Assembly (NCBI GenBank): GCA_905116865.2
Contig: CAJHNH020004902.1
Location: 152,501-216,500, forward strand
DNA from: Candidula unifasciata
Lineage: Eukaryota > Mollusca > Gastropoda > Stylommatophora > Geomitridae
DNA length: 64,000 nt
Direction: 5' to 3'
Shown here: in pieces, positions 1-35,451 of the stretch
Numbering within the stretch: position 1 is the stretch's first letter
Layout: each line of letters opens with the position of its first letter
Program-made: the position numbers and the translations under genes
The notes under the pieces: generated by a model
Database searches by the model: none
The model's input: the letters and a program-made list of their open reading frames with translations, nothing else
What the model was told of the DNA's origin: nothing

Positions 1-838
1 CACAATAAAGTCCTAAAAGAGTTAGCGGACATTGTGGACCAAGCCAGGATGAGGGCCAACGCGAGTACCAGTCCTACCGTCACCCCCATGCGCTTTCTCA
101 AGGCTGGGCAGATTTATAAAGGTCAAATCAACAAGGTCGCATACAAACTTGAAAAAGATTAAGTTAATATCCTTACGTCCTTTTTAGGACGTAATTTTTT
201 GTTATTTGAAGCCCCACTCTGGCTTTTGCCAGGGGCCGCAATATAGGCAGGCCATACATATGGCCAAATGTCTAAACGCGGTTTCTGGGACCTCTCCACA
301 CTGATCCTCATCCGCATGGTGGCACTTTGTGTCATCGGGTGTTTATCGCTTGTGTGATGTCCTGGTGGGGTAGAAAGTCAGTCAGTCAGTCAAGGTCGCA
401 TACACTCCATCAATACTCGACAGTGCGAGGGACTGGTTACTGGCTGTCGACCTGCCTGGTTTCGAAAGGTACCCAGAGTAAATCCGGAAGACTGACCAGA
501 GACCTGCGGAAAAACGCCAGCTAATCCTGATTAAGCTGACCGTGCCGTATGAGTCGCGAACGGGCGAAAATCACATGTACAAGCTCGAGAAGTACGGGGA
601 TCTCGTGGCCGGTCTGAGGTGTGACGAGGCGTACACAGTACAAATCTTCGCTCTCGAGGTAGGCGCAAGAGGTCTTATCTCCACTTCCATGTACAATATA
701 CTAAAGCAGCTGGACTTGCGAGAGAACAAGCGCAAACGGTCAGTAAAACAACTGGGCGAAGCTGCTGAAAAAGCTTCGTGCTGCCTCTGGCGCAACGAAA
801 CGTCGTGGGGGATGGGCCTCGGTAGACTGGTCCGAGCC
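1..838 (+). pseudogene. Degraded LINE (non-LTR retrotransposon) 3' coding end, split by a SINE-like insertion
   Basis: Bases 1-144 read in frame 1 as the C-terminal part of a retrotransposon polyprotein (it begins HNKVLKELADIVDQAR). The same frame resumes at about 397 (VAYTPSILDSARDW), continues through VDLPGFERYPE, a TAA stop at 479-481, and then LIKLTVPYESRTGEN to about 838. The order (RHNxVL block, then DLPG block, then ELTVPYE block, then EVGARG and EAAEKAS) is the usual order at the end of this class of mollusc and amphioxus LINE polyproteins. The interruption at 146-390 is a separate insertion. The in-frame stop shows the copy is dead. The LINE clade was not assigned. Confidence 0.7.
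146..390 (+). mobile_element. SINE-like insertion with 14-bp target-site duplication
   Basis: The 14-base word caaggtcgcataca occurs at 132-145 and again at 391-404, exactly flanking this segment. Removing the segment restores the reading frame of the surrounding LINE. The insert ends in a simple tail (cagtcagtcagt). Its body (ggtttctggg..., gcatggtggcactttgtg...) matches a second copy at about 14330-14502, so it is an interspersed repeat. Confidence 0.75.
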
Positions 839-868
839 CCTAGTGGAAAAGAACGTCTTATCCCTTAA

Positions 869-2585
869 TGGCCAAAGTGTCAGATAAATGTCTGCCGGTC
901 TCTCGCCAAAGGCCAAAGTCTAAAAATTGTCTGATGAACAAACCAAATGCTTGTCACTCTGGTAGTAAAGGTAGTCAACTGATCTAATTTTCTACCGCAG
1001 CGACAATAAAACACTAAATCTCACAGCACCTGTTAAGTCACCATATAGTCTTGTCCCTATCGAGTCCGATTAAGTTCAGCAGGGGAAGATCGGGGCCTGG
1101 CTTCATGACCCCTCCGAGATTGTTAAAGGAGGCAATGGGCAATTGTCGGCGAAGGATCCATAGTTGGACCTCTGCTGTGTGTGCTCCTTGTGGAGTTCTT
1201 CTTATAACTCGTCCTCCTATACTGAAAGTTCCATTATGTTTTTTTAGGGTTTTATTTGAATATTTAACTGATGTCAGTATTTCAGTATACAATTCTACAG
1301 CGAAAAGAAAATCATAACATGGCTAAACAATAATTATTGTCAAGAAACTTCAAAAATAAGAACGAAATAAATCAAGTTTAATTTTTTTTTTTTTTTTGGG
1401 GCGTCAAAATTTCATACACAATATAAATTCAAAACCCAGAGTCAATACATACATTATTTATTCATTTTTAAATAACCGAAACCTCATAGATAAAATATTT
1501 CAGCATATCTAACACATGCAGATATTCGCGACTGTCGAACCATGGCGTGTTTCTGAAGAAAGCTTTTAAAGAAGGGATTTGGTTTCTTTCCCCGGCGTGA
1601 ATACCCTTTTAAAATCTCCAGTCCTTCAACTTCATTCTAGCTAGGTCTAGCGAGACTAATATGGAACCTATTCTTGTAGTGATATCATGGCTCCCTTCCA
1701 GAACTTGTAGTTTTTGGGGTGGTATGTCTGCAAGGGGTTCTGGAATTTTGTTGGGCTTTACAGTTTGTTTTGTATGAATATTAGATTCAAATCTTATAGT
1801 GTTTTGGGAGCAGCTGTGTTTCAAGTTGTTGGATAGTCGTTAATTCTAGATATATTTTATTTCGTGGATTTTGACTGTGGCTTTGTTTTAAACTAGTTTG
1901 CTATATATTTATTTGTTCATCATCATTATGTAGCAGGTCCTTTGCAGAACATCTCTCTAGATACGGTCTAGTATTACTCATTTAACCGTACACATGCTGA
2001 TTGTTTGCTTTTGATCGGTGTCTTTTTTGTTAGTAGATCACAAATAAACCACACCCAGCACTAGATATTTGTTTACATTAAAAAAAATGTTCTTAAGACA
2101 TAATCATTAATTGATTTGCTGCCAAATTTTAGCAACTTACACCGAAAGATACAGAGTTACAGGATTGTAAAACTGTGCACAACTTGTGGAAGGGACTATA
2201 GATGTAGTGTCATGTTTTTTGCTAGCTGCTTCGCTTGTGTTAATTCTGGGCCAAGTAGACTGTCCTGTCGATGACTCGTGTCAAATGTGGATGGACGATA
2301 AAACCAGCTCTGTGTTTTGCGCGTTCACCAGTGTTTACACCACGCCAGATCACAACCTAGTTTCGGTGTTTTAGATTCGCATTTGGCCCTCTCTTTCTAC
2401 ACTCCGATTGTCCCCTGAATTTTCTGATCCCCCCCCCCCCCCCACGAAATTCATAATTTTTCTACTTAATAGTGTTCTAATTAGTTTACGACTGCCTTTC
2501 TTTTGAAGATTTTTAAGACTAGGCGAATTAGAAAAATCCTAAATTTATGCTTGGACAAATGAACTGCACGAATGAGCACGCAAGG
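869..2585. other. Intergenic, no gene recognised
   Basis: The stretch is AT-rich with poly(T) at 1381-1397 and poly(C) at 2430-2442. A short word near 1928-1955 (gtagcaggtcctttgcagaac) matches the 3' terminus of a LINE family seen at 27600, 35430 and 48700, so small LINE tails are present. The ORFs at 1038-1317, 1609-1824 and 2186-2374 have no recognisable domain and show no splice support. Confidence 0.5.
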
Positions 2586-2589
2586 ACGC

Positions 2590-2815
2590 AGGTTAATTGC
2601 GCATCCTTTACAGTACGTCCCAGAAACAATCCTAGCATGTTTGGCTGTTTGTGAGTTCACAAGGCAATTATACGTTCAGCAGTTTGCCATTGCCCTACAA
2701 CAGGTCTGCTCTCGATACCACAGCAAGGTTGTCTGCTACCCAATAGCCTGCAGCTGGAATCAAAACCAGCACCACTGAATTAGGAAGCGAGTTCGCACCG
2801 TCTAAGCCACAGACG
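2590..2815 (-). mobile_element. tRNA-derived SINE (family 1), reverse orientation
   Basis: Read on the minus strand, the head at about 2810 contains an A-box-like tggcttagacgg and a B-box-like ggttttgattccagc. These are the RNA polymerase III promoter parts of a tRNA-derived SINE. The tail (tactgtaaaggatgcgcaat) recurs at 22050, 29045, 13370 and, in the other orientation, at 6760 and 32585. The element ends about 55 bases before the start codon of the cyclic-nucleotide-binding gene, so it lies in that gene's promoter or 5' UTR. Confidence 0.65.
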
Positions 2816-2868
2816 CTGATACAAGGACACACATAAAAAAAAAGGACAATAATGTTTTAAAACAGCAG

Positions 2869-26969
<24,101 letters not shown>

Positions 26970-26989
26970 TGTTGATGTTTTCAATCTCC

Positions 26990-27345
26990 AGTTACTGCAC
27001 TACTTTATAAAGTTGATGTTTTTATTGTAAAATTACGGCACTACTTTATAAAGTTGACGTTTTTAATGTCCAGTTACTGCACTACTTTAGAAAGTTGAAG
27101 TTTTTAATGTCCAGTGACTGCACTACTTTATATAGTTGATGATTAAGTTGGTATTTTCGATATTCAATTACTGCTCTATGTCATAAAGTTGATGTTTCTA
27201 ATGCATATTATTGAACTACCGTATATAGTTGAATTCCAATATCCAGTTACTACATTACTTTCTAAATTTGAAGTTTTCAATATCCAGTTAGTACACTAAT
27301 TCTTAATGTTGATGTTTCCAATATTGAAATAGACAGTGACATCAT
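26990..27345. repeat. Degenerate ~41-bp tandem repeat
   Basis: Imperfect copies of a unit like actttataaagttgatgttt plus ttaatgtccagttactgcact directly follow the CNBD2-like stop codon, so the 3' UTR of that gene runs into the array. Confidence 0.8.
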
Positions 27346-27599
27346 GATAAAACTATGTGACTACTTCCAAAAGTTGTTGTCTTCAATGCAGGCGTTCTAG
27401 AGTTGATCATTTCAATATTGAAGTATGCACCTGCGTTCTAAAATTGAAGTTTTCATTGTGATGTTGTGCGCTAAATGCAAAATTGATGTTTTGAATATAG
27501 TAGTTAGGATTTACTTTTCAAAGTCAATGTTCTGGCTATAATATTAAAGTTCTACTTCAGAAATCTAAGTCTGACACTCTGAATTTAATAGTCAACATC

Positions 27600-27860
27600 G
27601 TGTAGTAGGTCCTTTACAGAACGTCATTCTCATCACGGTCTCCGTGGAAGAAACCTGGTCTCTCACCGACTCGTATACTTCCATACTCAAGGAGTCACTT
27701 ATGTCATGCGCCCATCTTCGTGTTGGTCGACAATACCCATCCTTCCTATTACCCAGCCTTCTGCTACTATTTTCTTCAATCTGCCATGGCTCTTGATGTG
27801 ACCAACATATTTCAGCTTCTGAGACAAAACACTGTTTATTAACTACTCTCCTTGATGTTT
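27600..27860 (-). pseudogene. LINE C-terminal end, reverse
   Basis: The minus strand reads VLSQKLKYVGHIKSHGRLKK and ends with gacgttctgtaaaggacctactac-like sequence, a 3' terminus shared with 34930-35450 (+) and 48690-48720. The KLKYxGHIxxH block is the usual C-terminal LINE motif. Confidence 0.6.
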
Positions 27861-29030
27861 AGATGAAACAGTAATATAACAGTAGAGTCTTCTTTAAAAG
27901 CGTTTTCGGTGTTGCAGTACTTTGTATTTTACGCAGCTGTTGTTCTGAGGTCATCAGATATTAGGAGTTTCATTTTGATAGCAAACAGGTCACATTAAAG
28001 CTGCCTTTCCTGTGCCAACGAAACTTTGTCCTGTTGTGAGAAGGGGGGGGGGGGGGGGGTGACAAAAGAACCTATACATGTCTTCCTGTCAACCAACATG
28101 ACACATAGATGCACTTGTGTCGACCCCACCACATACACTTATATCATGCTCTGACTAATATCTACACAGACAATATCCAACGTTGATATATTGATAAACA
28201 AAATTCAACTAGACAGTTCAAGCGTTCCAAAAGAATGCAAGAAGACAAATCTACAGGCTCCATGGGGCTGGAACAACTGTTGCACACGTTCACACTCTTT
28301 CGCTGACTGGGAGCTACTGAATCAGACTACCCCGGGATCCTTCCACCAGTAGTTAGTCTCCCCTGTGTCTGGCCAAACTCATGTTCTAGTGGTCCAAGTT
28401 CTCACACTGACTCCGGGCTCTCATATCATGAACTGTACTGTACACTATCACACCTTTCTGACCTCTGGCAGAAACGCATTCTATTGACCCAGTTAGTTCA
28501 CCACACGTGTCTTATCTTATTCAAGTAGTTTATTAATAAAATATACTTTTTTTATTTAAAAAATACACAGTTCTATATTATAGTTGAAGTTTTCGAGTAA
28601 ATCATAGATGTGATTACTAAATATTCGTTTTAGCCAGGTAATTTAAAATATATAATACGAGATGGCTTCAAATGAAAACCTTAAAAGTGTTTAGGAAACT
28701 ACAGTAACATAACCATTTCATAATCATGTGTGCCTGTCCCGATCGAGAGCAGTCTGTCATAGAAGTCAGGCCGTTTTGAAATGTCTTAGTCTGCTCATAA
28801 ACTTGCTGGACTGACAGGCATGTATCACTAAACTGGACCTTCAATCACCGATACATTTCTAGGTTTGATCTCATCACTGATTTAACGAAGAAGAAGACAA
28901 CCGGATAACAGAACGCTACTCTTCTTTGGTGCTTGTCAAAGTTGGGGCTGCCATCTTTAATCCGTCATTATGACGTCACCGTGTTCTTCTGCAGCATGGT
29001 TATTGTAATTTCTGTTGCTCTTTTAGAGTA
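27861..29030. other. Intergenic, nothing recognised
   Basis: AT-rich unique-looking sequence with poly(G) at 28047-28060. No gene, RNA or element end was found. Confidence 0.45.
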
Positions 29031-29035
29031 CACTT

Positions 29036-29154
29036 TGCTGTGAATCCTTTACAAGACATTGTAGAACCAACCCCAGCATTTATTGACTGTTTGACTTTAC
29101 TAGGCAGTTTTACGTTCATTAGTTTACCATCGCTCACTATACTGTCGGTTCTCG

Positions 29155-29235
<81 letters not shown>
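29036..29235 (-). mobile_element. SINE family 1 fragment followed by (TA)n
   Basis: Bases 29036-29158 (gtgaatcctttacaagacat ... actgtcggttctcgatgcca) match the family 1 tail half. A pure (TA)n run at 29160-29231 takes the place of the SINE head. Confidence 0.7.
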
Positions 29236-29243
<8 letters not shown>

Positions 29244-29359
29244 TGATATAAGTACAAAAATATAAATATAATATTGCATGTATTGCATGATAGAAGTTAT
29301 AATGATAACACAATGGACGATCGGAAAAACGATGGTGAGAATGAAAAGAAGTCACAAAG

Positions 29360-31085
29360 CAGGCTAAAAAAAGGCGGATACAGGCATGTTGTCTACAGAG
29401 TTAGGCTAGCATGGCTTCCGAAGTCATGGGTAGTCAGCGCCCCTTGGATATTGTTTCCAGTGAATGCAGGAGTGTTAGGACAAGAACTAGCAGATATGCT
29501 GCCCATTTCTGCAACAACTGGTGGTAAATTAATGCACGACAAGCTAAAAAGTATCCAGTCCGGGGTGACAGGAAATAAAAGGGCCGACAGACTAGTCATG
29601 ACTGCAGTTGATGGTAAAGGAAGAAGTATAGTCAGAGCAGACATACTGAATGCGCTGCGTTCTAAAGACTTTGAGACGAAGGGTTTAGCAACCATGAATC
29701 GCCTGTTGGACATGGATATTACACTTGGACAAGCATGCAGAATCGGGTCGCTGGGCACACAAAGAAGATATGTCAGTCAAACTACTGGGCTCGTTGATCA
29801 TGGAGACACTGAGTTGGCTGCTGCATCAAACGATGGAGCACGAATAGGACGTAACAACTCACATGCTAGATGTGGTCAAGACCTTTTCTGAGCGAGTGAG
29901 CGATGCGGAAGAACAAACAAATCACAACCTAGAGAGATTGGTGCAGCGGGAAGTGACCACGGGATTTGGCATGCACTCAACATTCAGCAAACACTAAACT
30001 TTTACCAGACAATCAATATTCAGCAAACACTCATCATTCAGCAAACACTCATCATTCAGCAAACACTCATCATTCAGCAAACACTCATCATTCAGCAAAC
30101 ACTCATCATTCAGCAAACACTCAACATTCAGCAAACACTCAACATTCAGCAAACATTAAACATTCAGCAAACACTCATCATTCAGCATACACTCATCATT
30201 CAGCAAACACTCAACATTCAGCAAACACTCAACATTCAGCAAACACTCAACATTCAGCAAACACTCAACATTCAGCATACACTCATCATTCAGCAAACAC
30301 TCAACATTCAGCACACACTCAACATTCAGCAAACACTCAACATTCAGCACACACTCATCATTCAGCAAACACTCAACATTCAGCAAGCACTCAACATTCA
30401 GCACACACTCAACATTCAGCAAACACTCAACATTCAGCAAGCACTCAACATTCAGCACACACTCAACATTCAGCATACACTCAACATTCAGCAAGCACTC
30501 AACATTCAGCAAACACTCAACATTCAGCAAACACTCAACATTCAGCAAACACTCAACATTCAGCAAACACTCAACATTCAGCACATACTCAACATTCAGA
30601 AAACACTCAACATTCAGCAACCACTCAACATTCAGCAAACACTCAACATTCAGCAAACACTCAACATTCAGCAAACACTCAACATTCAGCAACCACTCAA
30701 CATTCAGCAAACACTCAACATTCAGCAAACACTCAACATTCAGCAAACACTCAACATTCAGCAAACACTCAACATTCAGCAACCACTCAACATTCAGCAA
30801 ACACTCAACATTCAGCAAACACTCAACATTCAGCAAACACTCAACATTCAGCAAACACTCAACATTCAGCAAACACTCAACATTCAGCAACCACTCAACA
30901 TTCAGCAAACACTCAACATTCAGCAAGCACTCAACATTCAGCAAGCACTCAACATTCAGGAACAAGACAAGACTGATATGTGCTCAATCTGTTACTAATA
31001 TCATGATCCGATTTGGAGTTCTGCGCTGACTGCTGAACATGGGGATAGAACACCTATTGGATTGACCCGAGTGCTACTGTGTTGG
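29360..31085 (+). pseudogene. LINE family R copy carrying an 18-bp minisatellite
   Basis: The frame reads VSAPWILFPVNAGVLGQELA (an altered RNase H end), then GNKRADRLVMTA and SIVRADILNALRSKDFET. Two RNase H ends seem joined, so the copy is a composite. The C-terminal tail (gagagattggtgcagcggga ...) is interrupted at about 29980 by a minisatellite and resumes after 30965 (ggagttctgcgctgactgct ... gggatagaacacctattgg). Confidence 0.7.
29980..30962. repeat. 18-bp minisatellite, about 54 copies
   Basis: Unit cattcagcaaacactcaa; variants have agcaagc, agcatac, agcacac, or tcat for tcaa. As 18 is a multiple of three, a 336-codon frame (HSANTQ repeated) is open on the plus strand and another on the minus strand; neither is a real gene. 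Confidence 0.97.
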
Positions 31086-31190
31086 TTTCTTCTTCTTCTT
31101 CTTCTTCTTCTTCTTCTCCTTCTTCTTCGTCTTCTTCTTCTTCTTCTTCTTCTTCTTCTTCTTCTTCTTCTTCTTCTTCTTCTTCTGTTT
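31085..31190. repeat. (TTC)n microsatellite
   Basis: About 34 ttc units with one gtc and one ctcc interruption. Confidence 0.97.
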
Positions 31191-31741
31191 TTTTTTCTTT
31201 GTCCTCGCAGGTGTAAACGTCTGTGGGAGGGGAGGGGGATGTGAGTTATGGTGTTGGTCTGCTTCTTGACTTTGGTATAATTCGAAAATTTGAGTTTCGC
31301 TTGCACATTTTTTTTTAAATAGATCTGGCTTTTTTATATACAAAGTGTTGATTATTAGCCGCACCGGCAGATGCTCTCTGACTTCGAGAAAAAAAAAAGC
31401 TGATAGTGACTGAGGTTCTAGTGGAGAAGTTGATTTTGATTAAAATATTAACCGTAGTGATGATACGCATTGTATAGTGACGATAATGATGACGACGATG
31501 ATAAAGAATATTAATGGTCATTGCAATGGCAGTAAAAGGATAGTGGTTACGCAGAGGATACTTGTACTGACTACAATTATGACGGTTAATGCGATGACAA
31601 ACATGAAAAGTTAATGACGACGATGTTGACAATGATGACAAAAATATTTTTATGGACAAACTTTCTTAGAGGACGGTCAAATGTGCAAATGTTCTCAGCT
31701 ACCTCTCAAAAGTATCCTTGTTGCTCTTCCGAAATCTCTCT
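31191..31741. other. Intergenic, LINE 3' UTR-like piece then nothing recognised
   Basis: Bases about 31260-31400 (ttcgaaaatttgagtttcgc, ccggcagatgctctctgact) resemble the reverse LINE family R 3' UTR. The rest has no recognised content. Confidence 0.4.
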
Positions 31742-32283
31742 TCAAGAACTGTTGACCATCTGATTGGCAATTGAGACTTCATCAACCTCGTCAACAGATT
31801 CGGCATTTCCCGCCAACGACTCTCTTTTCTGTATCCATCTGTACACTGAACTTCGTCTGCGACCTTGGGACTTTCTCGGTGAAGACAGTTCATCGTCGTC
31901 TTCGTAAGTAGTATCCAGCAAGGCCCCAAGATGGCTGGTATAGGTGGAATCCAGCTGGGCGTCTTCAAAGATGTCGGAACAACTCCCTCGTCGAGCGTCA
32001 CTGGACGCACCGGCAACTTGCTGCCGAACTTGGACAGTGTCTTTAAATAGAACGTTGCCTTTCGAGCCTCTCTTCTCTGGTTTCCCAGTGTCTTGGATTT
32101 TGGATTCTTCAGCCGCTTGTTGCATTGCTTCTCTTGCTTCTGGAGACAGCCCGATAGAGATCTTTCCCGCTGGTCTTTTCTGCAGGTGGGATCTGATCTC
32201 TGCCAGCTGCATTGGCTTAACTTTTTGCAGATGGATCGTTGAGTCTCCCGCTCGAATCATTTTCTTATAAACAGAACTTTCCT
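31742..32283 (-). CDS. Terminal exon of an unrecognised acidic, Ser-rich protein
   Basis: On the minus strand a good acceptor (ttttctcatttcacag, ending at 32284) opens a frame that runs 180 codons to a TGA at 31742-31744. The segment reads ESSVYKKMIRAGDSTIHLQK ... LSPEAREAMQQAAEESK ... TTYEDDDELSSPRKSQ, then GRRRSSVYRWIQKRESLAGN. RRRSSV is a strong consensus for phosphorylation by cAMP-dependent kinase. No known domain was recognised. An ATG at 32260 allows a single-exon start instead. The gene would be convergent with the CNBD2-like gene; upstream exons were not found. Codon use and lack of repeats support coding. Confidence 0.55.
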
Positions 32284-32950
32284 CTGTGAAATGAGAAAAC
32301 TGTGTACCGTTTTCAGTAAAACTTCGCTTAGTACCTTATAACAGGGAGGGGTATTTTCACCTCGTCTAGATTTAGTAGGTGTCTGTGAACTCCCTTCGTA
32401 ATTCAAAAACACCCGGCTCAATTGCAGCTGTATTTCCACAGATCGCTTTGATTTCAACAACGTTATGGATATCAGCTTTTTCAGTTATTAATGGAAAATT
32501 ACTGAATGTATAATTACATAGCTAACCAAATTACCTGAACAAAAATACAAAGTGCTGAAATCGGTTCTGCAAGGTTCTGTAAAGGATACTAAATTTAGAT
32601 CTCAGGAAACTTTTAGTAGCAATAGATACTAACACAAAGGCATCTAAACTCAGAGATGCAACACGTCTAGTGAAAAAGAAGTCTCCATGTTATCATCAAG
32701 ACAACCCAGAGAAAATGGGATAATTTGTAGAACTGGCGTTAATGTGCTAGCCTGCACTGGTAGTGATATTCCACCATCCCTGAAACATAAATCAATAATC
32801 AATAAATCAATGAGAATAATAATTAAATACACAGCGATTAAAGAATAAGTATATATGTAATGTGGACAAGCGCAGTGCCAAATCTTAGGCAGTTTTGAGA
32901 AGCTCAGGGAGGTGTCGGTGGGAATCAACCCACTTACAGATGTTCTAGCA
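32284..32950. other. Intergenic or intron; small SINE family 1 fragment
   Basis: Bases about 32555-32605 (gaaatcggttctgcaaggtt ... gtaaaggatactaaat) match the SINE family 1 tail in plus orientation. Nothing else was recognised; no upstream exon for the minus-strand gene was found here. Confidence 0.4.
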
Positions 32951-32954
32951 GCCC

Positions 32955-33158
32955 TGCATGGGTTTGCGACTCTGTGGCTTCACTGATTCAATCATTCATT
33001 GACCTCCATGGGTTTGCGACTCTGTGGCTTCACTGATTCAATCATTCATTGACCTCCATGGGTTTGCGACTCTGTGGCTTCACTGATTCAATCATTCATT
33101 GACCTCCATGGGTTTGCGACTCTGTGGCTTCACTGATTCAATAATTCATTGACCTGCT
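32955..33158. repeat. 50-bp tandem repeat, four near-identical copies
   Basis: Copies start at 32957, 33007, 33057 and 33107 (catgggtttgcgactctgtg ...). The first three agree over their whole length; the fourth differs by a single base (ataattc for atcattc). This is a very recent amplification. Confidence 0.95.
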
Positions 33159-33189
33159 GTATAATTATATGTCATATAGGGTTGCAATC

Positions 33190-33560
33190 TATTGATCATC
33201 ATCACGTGCCCTGCCAACTGGCGTAGGCGCTCATGCATCTCCATAGATCACAATCCTTGGTTGCCTGGAATCGCTCTCTTGAAGATATCCTTCCACGCCA
33301 TCGTTTCAGCCCATCCAGCATCATCTCTCTTGGTCTACTTCTACCCTTTTTTGCAATGATCTTTTTAGTTGTTGCGATGTTCTCTAATGTCTCTCTTCTC
33401 ATTGCGTGTCTCCTTCTTATTGTTGAATATAGAGATCTCCTTTCTGTAGCTTCTTTCAAACAATCGTTATTGGTTACTCTGGCCGTCCAAGGTATTTGCG
33501 ACATTCGTCTCAGAAACCACATCTCTGCTGCTTTTAGATATTTTTCCTAATGTGTTGACG
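33190..33560 (-). pseudogene. LINE C-terminal end (RTE-like), reverse
   Basis: The minus strand reads MWFLRRMSQIPWTARVTNND, then RSRPREMMLDGLKRWRGRIS and ERFQATKDCDLWRCMSAYA. MWxxRRMxxIPWTxRxTN and GRPREMMLDGLxxW are standard C-terminal LINE motifs. Bases 45000-45375 (+) are a second copy of the same family. The frame is open for 106 codons, so this copy is only mildly decayed. Confidence 0.75.
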
Positions 33561-33669
33561 TACATTTCAAGATTCGCTGCCCTACAGCAGAGCAGGTTCT
33601 GTGTGACGCTTTAGCCCTAACTTGCAGTTTATTACGGAGGACAAATGTAACATGAATAAGCAATTTTTT

Positions 33670-34860
33670 AGGGATAATTAAAGGCAATGGAGGAGAGCTC
33701 ACCAAGCCACTTTCTTACAGTTTTGTAGAGCTTTCCTGAGAGGTAAACTGGAATATGGAAGCATTATCTATGACTCAGCAACTAAATGCACAAACATTAA
33801 ACTAGATAGTATACAGTGCCAAGCACTGGCCACCATTTTGGGTGCAGGTAAAGGCACATCAAGAGAAGCAATGGAAGCAGTGCTAGGTAGAGCACCGTTA
33901 GATCTGAGAAAGAAGCAATTAATGTACAATTACTGTCTTCAGACCGCACACAGTCTTGATCATCCAGCATGTGACGCTGTCAACACCAATACAAACAAGT
34001 TCAAGTAGTGCCAATAAAAAACGTTCTTAAGCCAGCAGCATGGGATGCTTCAGTACAAATTAAAAATAACGAGAATCTAGCAAGAACAATTGAATTGAGT
34101 AGGAGATATAAACCTCAGATACCACCATTGGAATTGAAACCACCATATTTAGACAAAAGTCTGGCAAAACAGATTTTACAAAACACTGATCCACCACAAG
34201 TAATGGACCAGCAGGGGAGCACATTACAAACACTGAAACTGATAAATTGATACTATACACGGCTGGATTCAAAAATGAGAAAGTAGCAGTAGCAGCAGCA
34301 GTTTATTGGCGAATACCAAATTCTTATAAAATCACAGATTCAAAAGGTCAGTTTTCACTGCCGAACTAATCGGGATAATAAAAGCCTTAGAGATAGCAGC
34401 AGAAAATTCCCCCTTGAAACTGACAATAATGACAGATTCTCTTTCATCTGTACAATCACTGACTAGGAATCTAAACACAGGGAAGTAGATCAGGCATAAA
34501 AGAGGAGATAATCACACTGACCACACAACTTGGGAACAACGGATGTCAGATCACCATAGCAGGGGTTCCACCGTATAGAGGTATAGTTGGTCATGAAAAG
34601 GCGGATATTTTTGCAAAAATATTTACCTGCAGTTATAAAAAAATAGAAACAGGCCTAGGAAAAACTGAGGGGAAGAGTCAAATCAAACAGTATTTTACAG
34701 GAACGTGGAAGAGACAATGGGAAATGAGTGCTAATGGCAGAAGGGCGTGCGAATATTTGAAATTTGAATTTAAAGAAAACGATTTTAAAAATTGTCCACA
34801 GACAAAACTGGCTATCACCCAAAAATAACAAAGAATGATGAATAAAATAATATTTCTCAC
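33670..34860 (+). pseudogene. LINE copy (post-RT and RNase H), heavily mutated
   Basis: The plus strand reads FLRGKLEYGSIIYDSATKCT, LDSIQCQALATILGAGKGTS, APLDLRKKQLMYNY, then an RNase H-like block (ILYTAGFKNEKVAVAAAVYW) and its end (YRGIVGHEKADIFAK). Internal stops and indels are frequent. The motif order is that of I- or jockey-group LINEs with RNase H. Confidence 0.7.
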
Positions 34861-34924
34861 AGTTTGGATATGTAGGCTCTTTTTAAAAAAAAAAAAAAAG
34901 CAATGAAGATTGTTTGACAGAAAT

Positions 34925-35451
34925 CAAAAGGAGGATGTCCATAGCAATGCAATGACTATACAGCATTAAAAGTATATGGTTAAGCAAGGAAATCAAAACT
35001 AAAACTTTAAGAGCTTGCATATTCGCTGTAGCAACATACGAATGTGAGTCGTGGACTATATCCCAGTCCTTAAGGAAGAAAATAGGAGCTTGTGAGCTGA
35101 AATGCTACAGAAAGATTCTCAGAATATCTTTGACAAAGAAGGAATGAAATACTGACATTTTAGAAGATCTGAACAACAAGGAAGATTTGCTAATAAACAG
35201 CATTTTGTCTCGGAAGCTGAAATATTTTGGTCATATCAAGCGCCATGATGGATTAGAAAAAAAAAAAAGCAGCTAGCATGGTACAAGGGAGGAGGCACAG
35301 GGGCCGACCAACCCAAAGATGGGAACAGGATATAGGCGACTAGGCGACTCCTTGAGTATGAATGTTCACGAGGCGATAGAGCTGGCGAAAGATCGAGTCT
35401 CTTTCAGGCGGACCGTGATCAGAGCGACGTTCTGCAAAGGACCTGCTACAT
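34925..35451 (+). pseudogene. LINE C-terminal end
   Basis: The plus strand reads LRACIFAVATYECESWTISQ, then SLRKKIGACELKCYRKILRI and SRKLKYFGHIKRHDG, ending with gcgacgttctgcaaaggacc. YxCESWT...ELxCYRKxLRI...LKYFGHIxRH is the C-terminal part of RTE/CR1-like LINEs. Confidence 0.7.

Noticed and set aside
2186..2374. Small secreted-looking peptide with a hydrophobic start
   Set aside because: The frame starts at GTG, not ATG. The first ATG is after the hydrophobic part, and no acceptor was identified.
29966..30976. 336-codon frame of HSANTQ repeats and its antisense
   Set aside because: The 18-bp unit is a multiple of three so frames stay open on both strands. It interrupts a dead LINE tail.
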